Below the pieces are notes generated by a model. The model searched no databases and was not told where the DNA came from. It saw only the letters and a list, made by a program, of their open reading frames with translations. A stretch of DNA of 64,000 nucleotides, taken from Merluccius polli (taxonomy: Eukaryota > Chordata > Actinopteri > Gadiformes > Merlucciidae). Below are positions 46,903 to 57,338 of this stretch, piece after piece. Each line of letters begins with the position of its first letter. Position 1 is the stretch's first letter. The stretch covers positions 1-64,000 of the forward strand of contig JAOPHQ010002323.1 in the NCBI GenBank assembly GCA_030340625.1. Reading direction: 5' to 3'. The position numbers and the translations under genes were made by a program.

Positions 46903-47423
46903 GCCTAGAACTCTAGACACCCCCTAGCGGCAGCAAATTTATTTGGCAGCTAGGTAGGTCTAGCACGGCTCCGTCGGCTTTTTGGTGCTGGAAACACCAA
47001 GTATGTCAGACCAATCACAGCGTGAGGGGCGGAGTCGAAAGCCGGGCTACCATGACGACAGAGTTGCGACGGTTCCGTGTTAGAGGTAAACAATGGCTGC
47101 TGCTGCTGGCGAACGGCTGTCTTTCCACTCGGCTTTGGCCGGGACTCTTCAAGACTTGAAGTTAACATTTTATTTGAGAAAAGAACAAAGAACGGCACTG
47201 AAGTCTTTCCTCGAAAAGAAATATGTATTCTGAGTTTTGATTAATTACGTAGTCAGAGCCGTCGCTCTGACTACGTCACCTTCTTTGTTGCTCTGATTGG
47301 TTGTAGCGCTATCCTATTGCGTGCAGAGGGAACTTGAAAGACAACCATTTATCCCGCCCACACTGCCAATGGAGCTGAGCCAGACCTTACATCTTTCTGA
47401 TGTGGGTCTGGCTTGCCAGGCTA
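46903..47423 (+). mobile_element. Small non-autonomous element with a truncated helicase-like ORF
   Basis: It is flanked by the 11-bp direct repeat CTGTTTTCCTA (46892-46902 and 47424-47434). Its ends are partly inverted: GCCTAG... at the left against ...GCCAGGCTA at the right. At about 47093 an ATG opens a 47-codon frame starting MAAAAGERLSFH and ending KKYVF. Its LRKEQRTALKSFLEKKYVF tail resembles the stretch just before the nucleotide-binding motif of RecQ-like helicases carried by some fish elements. It stops where that motif would begin. The segment also holds a perfect 13-bp hairpin (47247-47276). The helicase link is an inference. Confidence 0.5.
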
Positions 47424-47434
47424 CTGTTTTCCTA

Positions 47435-48176
47435 TGGTTGCTGTAATAATGAGACTGATGAATTTCTTTGATGCTATTGGAATATGTTCTGACTACTAAT
47501 ACGGCCGAGTTGGTGAGTGGGTCCATGGGCGAGGCACACATGGGTTCATGCTAGTAACCTTGTTGTGTGAGCCTTGCCGATGGATGACAAGATGGACATT
47601 AAATTTGTGAACTGTCCGACCGATGGTCGGCTACGGATACGGGTGATAACACTGTGATGATGTTTGAGAACCCTGCGTGCATGGAAACCACCTGAGCCAT
47701 TGCATGCATGTCTACAGGGTGTTTTTTAAGTTCTATATAGGTTTACTGTTCTTTATACCTGGAGGTATTCGATTTTGGTTATACATGCATAAGTATTTGA
47801 AGGGATTTCTTATGATGAAATTACTATGCATTTATTACTGCGCCTTTGTGTCCTCAAGATACTGTGATGACGGTATGACATATTGATTGTATGATGTGAT
47901 GATAATTTGTCTACTGTTTGTTGGCTACGGCCCATGTATTCTTTGAGACACACCAAGGTGAATGCCGTCCACTTTAGAGATGCGACAGGGTTTCCTCCTG
48001 TATAGTGGGGGGTTTTCCCGAACTAAGTCGGTTGGTGATGTTGATGTTGACCCACGGTAACCAATCCGTGGGTTTTTTTCTTTTCGCTTGAATTTATACT
48101 CACCATGTTTAGACCTTATATGATACATTGCACTAGTAATTCGTAGTATGGTCATCAGTGATGACCAAGGGGGGAC
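47435..48176 (+). other. ERV interior, right part: no recognisable gene
   Basis: Short frames only; it ends with the polypurine tract at 48167-48176. Confidence 0.6.
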
Positions 48177-48583
48177 TGTTAAGAATAAATAATAACATAT
48201 CTATCAACAGGCTGTAATATCTACACATAGCCACAAAGGAATAGAAATAAATATACAAGTTGTATTAACCGCACCTGGCCACCAGATGGCGGCACACATA
48301 ATACACTGGGGGCGGGCGCTCAGCACTAGCCTATCAGAGCATAGTGTGCGTCATAGAGGCCACGCCTGCCCAGATACTACCAAACTACAGATCCGGGGGG
48401 AGGCGAGAAACCCTGGGCCTGCGTATCTGGACAGATATATCTGGCTAAGGGTCGCTCCACGCGCGTGAATTTTACAATTCCTCTCCATTTGCTTGATAGA
48501 TAATAGACCTAAAGCTAAACAAATAAAGTGAGTTAAAAGCGTTCCTGTGTCAGGGGCCTTCTTCCTCAATGAACATCACTACA
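48177..48583 (+). repeat. ERV 3' LTR
   Basis: 407 bp, TG...CA; followed by ATGG (48584-48587). Confidence 0.93.
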
Positions 48584-48587
48584 ATGG

Positions 48588-49132
48588 AGGCACTGGTGGG
48601 ACAGAAGGGAAACTTTGAATTCAATCCTGTACTGTACAGGAAGCCAGTGGAGGGATTTAAGGATGGGTGTGATGTGGTGGTACTTCCGCACCCCCATCAG
48701 GATCCTGGCAGCACAGTTCTGGATGTGCTGCAACTGCTGGATGTTCTTGCTGGGGATCCCGATGAGGAGTGCGTTGTAGTAGTCCAGCCTGGAGGAGACA
48801 AAGGCGTGGACAAGTTTTTCGGCATCGGGGAGAGTGAGTATGGGGCGGAGTTTTGCAATGTTCCTGAGGTGGAAGAAGGAGGTTTTGCAAAGGTGTTTAA
48901 TGTGGGCCTCAAAAGTCAGGTGAGGGTCCATTCTGACACCAAGGTTTGTGATTGAGGATGAGAAGTGGATGTCGTGGCCGGAGAAGGTAATGCTGTTGAT
49001 AGTGGATGACCGGGTCTGGTGTGGGGTGCCAACAAGAATGGCTTCCGTTTTTGAGCTGTTTAGTTGTAGGAAGTTGGCTGTCATCCACGCCTTTATCTCC
49101 TCCAGGCAGGTGGACAGTGTGGAAAGGGCTGC
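48588..49132 (-). pseudogene. L2 reverse transcriptase, C-terminal half (minus strand)
   Basis: Minus-strand reading: CLEEIKAWMTANFLQLNSSK, TEAILVG, LGVRMDPHLTFEAHIK, FVSSRLDYYNALL, LKSLHWLPVQYRIEFKVSLL, ending HQCLH at the ERV junction. These are the standard C-terminal blocks of L2 RT. The frame is open throughout this piece. It belongs to the interrupted L2 at 41958-54835. Confidence 0.9.
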
Positions 49133-52100
49133 AGAGATAAGATAAGATATAGTGAGATCATGGCGGCGCGACCGACGTTTGCGGCGGCCTCTCCCAGCTA
49201 CATGGCAGTGCAATCGCGTGTAAATGGTGTGGATGTAAACTGTGTGAAAGAACGACGTGTGTATGAGCGACAGTTTCTCATGGAAGTCCGTAACAGAGTC
49301 TCTTGCTGCGACAAACACCTGATGAGCGCGTTAGGCGAGCTCGGACTACTGCGACGAATAAGATCCACGGTCGCGCGGGGAGCAGCACCGGCAATGATAC
49401 GCCGCAAGCGGTGTGACAGAACGCGGAAGCGGGGTAAGCGCGGAGGAGTGCACGCCAGACTAACTGCAAATCCACAAAAGCTGGCGGTGCCCACACTTCT
49501 GCTGGCTAATGTGCGTTCTATCGACAACAAGCTGGATTACATCAGACTGTGGAGAGCCTCCCAACGCAACGTGAGGAACTGCTGTGTGTCCGTTTTCACG
49601 GAGACATGGCTGAGCGAAAACATCGCCGACGCGGGGGTCCAGCTGGAGGGTTTAACACTGCACCGGGCGGACCGAGTAGCCTCGCTAACCGGCAAACAGA
49701 GAGGAGGCGGCCTGGCAGTTTACATCAACAAATCGTGGTGCCAGGATTCGGTGGTGGTCTCTACTCTCTGCTCATCAAACATAGAGTTCATGACTGTTAA
49801 ATGCCGACCATTCTACACGCCGCGGGAGCTGACGGCAGTCATTGTAACGGCCGTCTATGTACCACCGAGCGCAAACTGCAAGGAGGCTATGGCAGAGCTC
49901 TACACCAACATCAGCGAGACGCAGACGGATCACCCCGACGCCTTCTTCATCATAGCCGGAGATTTCAATCAGGCAAGTCTCAAATCTGTCATGCCCAAAT
50001 TCTACCAACACGTGAATATTGCAACAAGGGGGGAAAACACATTAGACCTGGTGTACACAAACATCAAAGACTCTTACAGAGCTGCCCCCCTTCCTCATGT
50101 TGGTAGCTCTGATCATCTGGCTGTCATGCTAACACCAGCATACAAACCAAGGGTGAAGCAGGAAAGGCCAGTGGTCAGTGAGATCAGAAAGTGGCCACAG
50201 GAAGCCATAACAGCACTGCAAGACTGTTTTGAGAGCACTCAGTGGGACATTTTTAGAGAAGCAGCAACATATGAAAATGCCATTGACTTACAAGAATACA
50301 CAGAATCTGTCATTGGCTACATCAATAAATGCATAGATGATGTCACAGTGGTTAAAACAATAAAAAGGCGTGCCAACCAGAAACCATGGCTTACTGAGGA
50401 GGTCTGCTCATTGCTGAGAGCCCGCAATGCAGCTTTTAAAGCAGGTGATACGGCAGCATACAGTGTGGCAAGGAAGTACCTGTCCCGGGGGATCAGAGAA
50501 GCAAAGAGGCTGTATGCACAAAAACTTAACAGCCACTTCATGAGTGACAAAGACCCACGTCGCTTGTGGCAAGGGTTTCAGAACCTTACAGACTACAAGC
50601 CCCTCCCCCTGCGGACATGCCACAGTGACCCCTCTCTACCGAATGAACTGAATGACTTCTATGCACGTTTTGAGGTCAACTCCATCATTCCAGCACAGAC
50701 ACTCCCACCATCACCCACTGACCAGGTACTCCAGGTGTCCACAGCTGAAGTGAAAAGGGTCCTCGCTAGCGTTAACCCACGCAAAGCTGCAGGGCCGGAC
50801 AACATCCCTGGCCGTGTTTTAAAGGACTGCGCTGAGCAACTGTCAGATGTTTTTACAGACATTTTTAACACATCGCTCAGCCAGGCAGCTGTGCCTACCT
50901 GCCTCAAAAGTGCTACTATTATCCCTGTTCCTAAGAAGTCAAAACCAGCCTGCTTAAATGACTTTCGCCCTGTGGCCCTAACACCAATCATAATGAAATG
51001 CTTCGAGCGGCTGGTCATGCGCCACATTAAGAACTGCCTCCCTGCAAACCTGGACCCCCTACAGTTTGCATACAGAACCAACCGGTCCACAGAGGACGCC
51101 ATCGCCACCACACTCCACCTCACACTGTCCCACCTAGAGAGGAAAAACACCTATGCCAGAATCCTACTTATCGACTTCAGCTCAGCCTTTAACACGCTCA
51201 TTCCACAACAATTGGTGGAAAAGCTGAAGATGCTACAGGTGGACACTGGCATCTGTAACTGGATTCTCGACTTCCTGACACAGCGGCGCCAGGCAGTCAA
51301 GGTGGGCAGCCAAACATCGAGGACCATCTCAGTGAGCACAGGCTCTCCTCAGGGCTGTGTTCTGAGCCCTTTGTTGTTCAGCCTGCTGACCCACGACTGT
51401 GCTGCTAGGCACAGTACCAACCACATCATCAAGTACGCCGACGACTCAACAGTGGTGGGGCTCATCAGTGATAATGATGAGTCTGCGTACAGGATCGAGG
51501 TGGAGCTGCTCACTGCATGGTGTGAATCCCACAACCTTGTCCTCAATGTGGACAAAACAAAGGAGATGGTGATTGACTTTCGGAGGGGTGGCAGACAACA
51601 TGCACCAATAAACATCCATGGTTCTGCCGTGGAGAGGGTCAGTAACGTCAAGTTCCTGGGAGTCCATCTAGCTGACGACCTGACCTTCTCAACAAACACC
51701 ACAGCGGTCATCAAAAAAGCCCAGAGGCGTCTCCACCCCCTCCGGAGGCTCAGGAAGGCAGGTCTGCCCACTCCTCACCTCACTACCTTTTATAGAGGTA
51801 CCATTGAAAGCATTCTCACATATGGTTTCACTTCCTGGTTCGGGAGCTGCAAGGCATACGAACAACAGCAGCTCAACCGGATAGTGAAAACAGCCAGCAG
51901 AATCATTGGTGCCTCTCTGCCCTTCCTGAAGGAGATCTACGAGCAGCGTTGCACCCACAGAGCTGCTGCCATTATCAGGGATTTCCATCACCCCTCTCAT
52001 GGACTGTTCTCCCTCCTGCCATCCGGGAAGAGGTACAGGAGCATCAGCTGCAGAACAACCAGGATGCTGAACAGCTTTTTTGCACAAGCTGTAAGGCTGG

Positions 52101-52435
52101 TAAATGGACTGCGCTCCCTGCCCACACACACGCCCACACACACACACACACACACCACACCCAACCCTCCCGCCCGTAGGTCAGTAGGTCAGTCATCCTG
52201 CATCTAATAGCACTTTATTATTATGGACATGTTCCCAAAACTGCTGCAGCTGTATGATTGTTTTTTTTTCCGAATGATTTTAACATGTTTTAAATTATTT
52301 ATTATTCTTTTTCTTTTAGTAAAGCACTGCTAGTAGGAGCTGGTGAGAAACGATATTTCGTTTCAGCCAATGTATCCTGTACATTTGTGTGAAATGACAA
52401 TAAAGTGTCTGAAGTCTGAAGTCTGAAGTCTGAAG
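49133..52435 (+). mobile_element. Rex1/CR1-like LINE, inserted in the L2
   Basis: It begins about 27 bases before its ORF and ends in four copies of TCTGAAG (52408-52435) after AATAAA at 52399-52404. Short tandem repeats at the 3' end are usual for CR1/L2/Rex1 elements. The L2 sequence on both sides joins with at most a few bases duplicated. The F-S-S-A-F-N-T motif in RT fits Rex1. Clade assignment inside the CR1 group is tentative; LINE identity is certain. Confidence 0.88.
49160..52207 (+). CDS. LINE endonuclease-reverse transcriptase, uninterrupted 1015 codons
   Basis: A complete frame from ATG 49160 (MAARPTFAAASP). The basic N-terminal part (RRKRCDRTRKRGKRGG) is followed by an apurinic-type endonuclease at about residues 110-335: VRSIDNKLD, FTETWLSENI, RGGGLAVYINKSW, IIAGDFNQ near 267 and GSSDHLAVML at about 315-324. 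The reverse transcriptase follows: KSATIIPVPKKSK, DFRPVALTPIIMKCFERLV, LLIDFSSAFNTLIPQ, STGSPQGCVLSPLLFSLL and IKYADDSTVV, with catalytic YADD at 759-762. After that come WCESHNLVLNVDKTKEMV and the C-terminal block GLFSLLPSGKRYRSI. The end is low-complexity (HTHTHTHTT), from a CA repeat. The enzyme would nick target DNA and prime reverse transcription of its RNA. No stop or frameshift is seen, so it may be competent. Confidence 0.93.
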   Translation: MAARPTFAAASPSYMAVQSRVNGVDVNCVKERRVYERQFLMEVRNRVSCCDKHLMSALGELGLLRRIRSTVARGAAPAMIRRKRCDRTRKRGKRGGVHARLTANPQKLAVPTLLLANVRSIDNKLDYIRLWRASQRNVRNCCVSVFTETWLSENIADAGVQLEGLTLHRADRVASLTGKQRGGGLAVYINKSWCQDSVVVSTLCSSNIEFMTVKCRPFYTPRELTAVIVTAVYVPPSANCKEAMAELYTNISETQTDHPDAFFIIAGDFNQASLKSVMPKFYQHVNIATRGENTLDLVYTNIKDSYRAAPLPHVGSSDHLAVMLTPAYKPRVKQERPVVSEIRKWPQEAITALQDCFESTQWDIFREAATYENAIDLQEYTESVIGYINKCIDDVTVVKTIKRRANQKPWLTEEVCSLLRARNAAFKAGDTAAYSVARKYLSRGIREAKRLYAQKLNSHFMSDKDPRRLWQGFQNLTDYKPLPLRTCHSDPSLPNELNDFYARFEVNSIIPAQTLPPSPTDQVLQVSTAEVKRVLASVNPRKAAGPDNIPGRVLKDCAEQLSDVFTDIFNTSLSQAAVPTCLKSATIIPVPKKSKPACLNDFRPVALTPIIMKCFERLVMRHIKNCLPANLDPLQFAYRTNRSTEDAIATTLHLTLSHLERKNTYARILLIDFSSAFNTLIPQQLVEKLKMLQVDTGICNWILDFLTQRRQAVKVGSQTSRTISVSTGSPQGCVLSPLLFSLLTHDCAARHSTNHIIKYADDSTVVGLISDNDESAYRIEVELLTAWCESHNLVLNVDKTKEMVIDFRRGGRQHAPINIHGSAVERVSNVKFLGVHLADDLTFSTNTTAVIKKAQRRLHPLRRLRKAGLPTPHLTTFYRGTIESILTYGFTSWFGSCKAYEQQQLNRIVKTASRIIGASLPFLKEIYEQRCTHRAAAIIRDFHHPSHGLFSLLPSGKRYRSISCRTTRMLNSFFAQAVRLVNGLRSLPTHTPTHTHTHTTPNPPARRSVGQSSCI

Positions 52436-54803
52436 AGGGGGTTGGGTTTGTTTTGATGTAAAGTTGGGTGTCATCAGCGTAGCAATGGAAAACATGTACA
52501 GCGTGAAGAGGGTAGGGCCAAGGACTGATCCTTGAGGGACACCACAGGTGACAGAGTGCGTGTCCGATTAAGCCCCACCCAGGGATACATACTCTGTTCT
52601 GTCCGTAAGATATGATGTGAACCAGTGTCAGAGAGTCCAATGGAGGAGTGGAGGCGGTGTAGAAGGATGTGGTGGTCCACGGTGTCAAATGCTGCGGTGA
52701 GGTCGAGAAGGATGAGAAGTGATGGAGAGCCAGCATCAGCCGTCATCAGCAGGTCATTGGTGACCCTGACCAAGGCAGTTTCTCTACTGTGGCCAGAGCG
52801 GAAACCAGACTGGAACTTCTCATAAAGGCTGTTTGTAATGAGGTGGTTGTGAAATTGAGCAGAAACTACCTTTTCCAACACCTTTGACGGAAAAGGGAGG
52901 TTGGAGATGGGGCGGTAGTTGGCAGGTGCTTCGGGGTCAAGGCTGGGCTTTTTGAGTAGTGGCTTGATGACAGCAGTTTTCAGAGATGTGGGGACATGGC
53001 CGGACCGGAGGGACTGATTGACGATTTTGGTGATCATGGGACTTATTGCAGAGGAATGACTTTTTATCAGGGCTGAGGGAAATGGTCCCAGATTGAGGGA
53101 CAGTGGATGTGACTGGGGAGGCTGGGGGGCGGGAGGGCTGGAGAGAAGGGAGCGGATGTTCTCAACTTTCATTTTGAAAAAGGAGATGAAGCTGTTGCAC
53201 CTCTCTTGCGTGTTATCTGAGTGAAGGGGGGTCTGAGGTTTGAGGAGATGATTTATGGTTGAGAAAAGTTGATTGGAGTTACCAGGGCTATTGTTGATTA
53301 TGTGGGAGTAGAACCGGGACCGTGTGTCACTGAGGGACTTGCTGTAGGCCTTCTGATGTTCCTGGTAGGCTAGCTTGTGAACAGCAAGTCCTGAGTCCTT
53401 GAAACGCCGTTCAAGGACACGCCCTCTTCTCTTCTGTAGCCGCAGCTCACTGGTGAACCAGGGGGCTGAGCATGTGAAGGTGACGGTTTTGGGCTTGACT
53501 GGGGCATGGCGGTCCAGGAGGGTGCTGAGTGATGAATTGTAGAGATCCACAGATTCAGTGACTGAAGGGGTGTTGGGTTAGGGTTAGGGTTACCCTAACC
53601 ATTGATGTTTTTAAGGTTCCTGAAACTGATTTGTCTGCTAGGCTTACTGAGGGGGGACAGGGTGGGTAGCTCCATTGAGATGGCCTTAGGGTCGGACACG
53701 CCCAGATCGTGCACCGAAAGATTGCTGATGGAGGTGGAGTTGGTGATCAACAAATCAAGAGTGTGGCCTCTGGAGTGTGTAGGGACATTGATGTGTTGGA
53801 TGAGGTTGAGACTGTCAAGAAGATTAATAAATTCAGCTACAGAGTAAGAAGGGGGGTTGTTAACATGGATATTAAAATCACCGAGTATGATGATATTCCC
53901 TGGGGTTGTGTAGAGTGTGGTGAGGAGATCATGTATCTCGGGGATGAAAGCTGGGTTCGGCTTGGGGGGCCGGTAAATCAGGAGGATTGTAGTGCAGAGT
54001 GGTGGTTTGCATTTGAATGCAAGGCATTCAAATGAAGAGTGGACAGGCAGGGACAGGGGGGACAACTGAAAGTCTACCCGGTGCACAACGGCAAGGCCAC
54101 CACCACGGCCAGTGGTGCGGGCCTTGCTGAGGTAGGTGTAGCCAGGGGGACAAGCTTCATTGAGACTAGTGTAAACTTCTGGTTGTTGCCAGGTTTCAAC
54201 TAGGCACATGAAGTGTATTTCCTTGTTGATGATATGGTCATGAATAAAAGATGCCTTGTTATTGAGGGATTGTGCATTTAAAAATTCAATTTTAACAGGG
54301 GGTGCTGGGTTTGTGGTAGCGGAGTGTCTCTGTAGGAGCCTGAGTAGGCTGTAATCCACTCCACGTTTTCTGTCCTGCTTGTCATGAAATAGCCTCTTGG
54401 TGGCAGCGCTCTGATGACGTTTCAGTTGTGCGATGGGCGTCCAGATTGAAGGAATGCACTGCTCAGGCTCCTGGTGGTAAACAAAGTTTCTGCATGTACT
54501 CCGGTGCGCATAATGGGGGCGATGCAAAAGTTCATTTATGATGGGGATGTTAAGTCTAGGAGTGATTGCAGAGTTGAGTTTGTGGAGTTGTGCGGAGGAA
54601 TAACTGAACGCCATGCCAACCAAGGACGGATGCCACCTAGCTTCGCTAGCCGCTGGCCAACAAGGTAGCCAGTTTGCCGATAGCCCGCTTTCCCATGTGC
54701 CAGCGCCGCTAGCAAGCCCCGTGCAAGGGTCCCATAGATGGAAAGCAGTCAGACATAGGAGGACAACCCAGACCATGGAGCAGCCGCCAGGAAAACCTCT
54801 CAC
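52436..54803 (-). pseudogene. L2 ORF, endonuclease and RT N-terminal half (minus strand)
   Basis: Endonuclease from 54803 to 53597: IEFLNAQSLNNKASFI, CLVETWQQPEVY, TTGRGGGLAVVHR, LIYRPPKPNPAF, IILGDFNIHVN, then LGVSDPKAI, where family members usually have a His after SD. An inserted telomere-like stretch at 53575-53600 breaks the frame. RT resumes from 53550: TAVIKPLLKKPSLDP, NYRPISNLPFPSKVLE, LLILLDLTAAFDTVDH. A further shift near 52620-52480 is followed by FHCYADDTQLYIKTN in another frame. At least two frameshifts and one altered endonuclease residue, so inactive. Confidence 0.9.
53575..53600. repeat. Telomere-like (GGGTTA)3 with inverted CCCTAACC
   Basis: Three GGGTTA units run directly into CCCTAACC, so GGTTAGGGTTACCCTAACC is a head-to-head fold-back. 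It lies within the L2 coding sequence between endonuclease and RT and shifts its frame. It looks like a short insertion made during break repair. Confidence 0.8.
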
Positions 54804-54839
54804 GGTAGACTCCAGTCAAGTTTGCGGAAATCAATTAGC

Positions 54840-54947
54840 GAATATGATTGTATTACAATGTATGGAAATGATAGACAATCAATGAGTGTGAATATATAAA
54901 TGAATTAGAATGTATGAAAATTATAGAGAATTAAGGAGTATGAATCT
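54840..54947. repeat. Right-arm piece of the long inverted repeat, between L2 and Harbinger
   Basis: It contains AATGTATGGAAATGATAGAC and GAATGTATGAAAATTATAG blocks like those at 41940-41957 and 57967-58030. It is the remnant of the host repeat into which both elements inserted. Confidence 0.55.
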
Positions 54948-56161
54948 GGGGCCGTATTCACAAAGCATTTTATCTTACCACTAGGAGTGCTCCTCGTGCT
55001 AAAACATTTTACGTAGGAGTTTTTTCTTAAAAGTTATTCACAAAGCCGCTGAGACCTACTCATACTAAGGATAAATCACTAAGAGTGACGCGCCGTTGCT
55101 ATGGATTACGTCGATTCTCGTGCACGAGTTTGGAAGTGGTCAGTACGGTGATTGGTTGTTCAGAGCAGGCGGTCTCTGTGGAAACGAGCCCACTAAATCA
55201 CAGAAGAACAAGGAAATAGCCTAGGCTAGACATCCCTATCAAATAGTTATGGACAGTGCAGTTAGCAGAATACACACATGATGACAAGTTTGTGCAGACC
55301 ACGATAATGACGTTGTAGCCTATATGCACGTTAAAGAGAGAGAGATAAACAATAAAAACAATAAAAATACGTAAATTGCATTAATTCAAGGAGGCAATTA
55401 AAAGCACCCTGCAAACTATTATTCAATGAGCATATCTCCACTATTCAACACTTTTAATAAAAGCCCATACCGGTTGTGGAGAATGGCGCATACAGTGATC
55501 ACTGTGATCACATCCTCTCTCCACAAGATTTCGTGTATTTTTGTGTGCCCTAACATATATGGAGGAACACAGCAAACAATAATAAATATGGATTCAACAA
55601 ATAAAAGGCGACAAAGAGCTAATACGATGTTTTTTATGCATAGCACTAATCGTAATCTGCGTAATCACTTACATGTTATACTTTAACTGTGCTCCCGGTT
55701 GTGGACTGAGATAGGGTGTCAAGACGTCTTGCAGGGACAGCCACTGTCACCCAGCAAGACACCCAACTGGTACATGGTGCCTCACGCCTCAGACCGCTCC
55801 CCATTAAAATACGCGGATCATGGGTAGACCCAGGCCACTTCGCAACATCAAGAATGTTAAAAGTTGCATCAAAAGCAATCTGCGTGTTGATGGAATGTAC
55901 TTTCTTTCTATTGACGAACACGTCCTCATCTTTTGATGGCGCAATTATTTGTATGTGCGTCCCGTCAACAGCACCGACCACACCGGCCATACCTGCAATT
56001 GCCATGAAGTTGGCTTTGATCATGTGTAGTTGTTGATTGTCCAAAGGAAACCGAATAAACTGTTGGATGATATTAATGGTATTATTTCAGCCTTAACCAA
56101 CTTTGAACTGAGCTCTGTCACCTCTGCTAGCCTGTATGTAAATATATGATCATTGTGGAAT

Positions 56162-56218
56162 TGTGTGTGTGTGTGTGTGTGTGTGTGTATTTACATATAT
56201 GTAGGCTACATTTATATA

Positions 56219-56294
<76 letters not shown>
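56162..56294. repeat. (TG)n-(TA)n-(TG)n compound microsatellite
   Basis: TG at 56162-56188, TA at about 56222-56255 and TG at 56256-56294. It abuts the first copy of the 41-bp duplication of the R4-like LINE. Confidence 0.95.
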
Positions 56295-56296
<2 letters not shown>

Positions 56297-56326
56297 TTTT
56301 TATTCTATTTTTATTATTTTATTATT

Positions 56327-57121
56327 TGTGGGCACCTCCTCGCGCTGCAGGAACAAAAACGGAGGCAGCGTTGGACGGGACTTCGGCTGCAAGGGAAGGT
56401 TGCCTGCCTTCAATCAGCTGACCACTCTGTGTCCCACTCAATTCTCAAAAATACAGCCATTGATGAGGAAATCCTCATATTCACGGTGAAGGCACGCCTT
56501 CAAGTGCTGCCAACTAAACTCAACCTCTCCATTTGGTACCCCAAAAAACATGACTCTTTCTGTCTTCATCACGGACAGCAGCAAATAATAGAGTCTATGT
56601 CACATATCCTTAACGGTTGCCGGTTTTACAAAGGTTTATTTACAGCGAGACACGATAGAATTGTCAATATCATCATTAACTCAGTCTTACCCACATCTCA
56701 CTCTGTTGTGTTACACAATAACTCTCCTGTGAAACCAAACATGTTCCAACATAATAACCCTCATGCATTCGATAACATAACAGCAAATACACCTGATGCT
56801 ATCTTAATTGATGAGGACCGTAGGGAGGTTGTCCTACTGGAAGTAGGCTGTACTTTTGATTATAGTTTGGAAGAAGCCTTTCTTACGAAGCAGCTTAAGT
56901 ATCAGCCCTTAGTCCAAGCCATTCAACATCTAGGCTACAAGTGCCAACTTGTTATTTTTATATTTGGCAGCTTAGGCCATGTCCACAGGCTAGTGGTCAG
57001 GGGCATGAGAATTATGTGGCTGACCAAGTGTAGAGCAAAACAGCTTGCTAAATACTGCTCAGTCTCCTCCATAATAGGCAGCCGCTGCATTTGGAGGAGA
57101 AGGTGCTTTCTGTACCCTTAG
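56327..57121 (+). pseudogene. C-terminal zinc finger and restriction-like endonuclease of an R4/Dong-type LINE
   Basis: The frame open to 57121 is real only from about 56330; its upstream part is microsatellite. It shows a Cys/His cluster (CLHHGQQQIIESMSHILNGC) and a conserved RHDRIVNIII stretch. The restriction-like nuclease core follows: TPDAILIDEDRREVVLLEVG, with P-D and a later E in catalytic spacing, then KQLKYQPL. These are features of LINEs with a restriction-enzyme-like endonuclease at the C-terminus (R2, R4, Dong, Rex6). The RT is absent through 5' truncation. Family choice within this group is tentative. Confidence 0.75.
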
Positions 57122-57338
57122 AGGGTATGAGGTAATAATACTCTGGTACAGTATATAATACACACTATGTTAAATCTAAGTGTAAGCATTTAAGATTTAC
57201 TGTAAAATAAGCTTGTATGAAAAATATGTAATGTGACATGTTCTTACGAGTAGACAGCATCGGATCGCAACTGAAATATATTTGTGTCCTTGTAAAATTG
57301 TATTTTATAAATGTGGACTCAAATAAAGAATTATTAAA
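56327..57338 (+). mobile_element. 5'-truncated R4/Dong-like LINE with a 41-bp target-site duplication
   Basis: The 41 bases at 56286-56326 recur exactly at 57339-57379 (core ATTTTTTATTCTATTTTTAT). Between them lies only the C-terminal end of a LINE ORF and a 3' UTR ending AATAAAGAATTATTAAA. The flank to the right (57380-57450, ending AATAAAGTTTGAATTTAATT) looks like the 3' end of yet another LINE that was the target. Confidence 0.8.

Larger units (their letters stand above)
42119..48583 (+). mobile_element. Endogenous retrovirus, gene-poor, with paired LTRs
   Basis: Flanked by ATGG (42115-42118 and 48584-48587). LTRs are 410 and 407 bp (TGTTAAGAATAAATAATAAC...CATCACTACA) with about seven differences. 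A tRNA-Trp-type primer site follows the 5' LTR, and a polypurine tract AAGGGGGGAC (48167-48176) precedes the 3' LTR. The 5.6-kb interior has no gag, RT or envelope frame; only an integrase fragment is recognisable. It also contains a microsatellite and a small DNA element. It was presumably mobilised in trans or has decayed. Confidence 0.9.
41958..54835 (-). mobile_element. L2-clade LINE, minus strand, interrupted by an ERV and a Rex1-like LINE
   Basis: From right to left: endonuclease (54803-53597), RT (53550-52436), [Rex1-like LINE], RT continuation (about 49132-48588), [ERV], 3' end with a C-terminal remnant and the 3' UTR (42118-41958). Across each insertion the protein reading resumes without a gap: KTNPTPS before and SAALSTLSTCLEEIK after the LINE, HQCLH before and GTAP after the ERV. 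The 3' tail on the minus strand is GCATTATAAATAAAATGTAT. The outer edges are approximate. Confidence 0.88.

Noticed and set aside
53602..54035. Plus-strand frames opposite the L2 endonuclease
   Set aside because: Antisense shadows of the minus-strand L2 ORF.
55676..56044. Intact host HARBI1-like gene
   Set aside because: It lies between Harbinger terminal repeats, is split by insertions and carries a frameshift, so it is transposon transposase debris.
56153..56330. N-terminal part of the 322-codon frame
   Set aside because: It is TG/TA microsatellite sequence upstream of the true LINE fragment; only the part after about 56330 is coding in origin.
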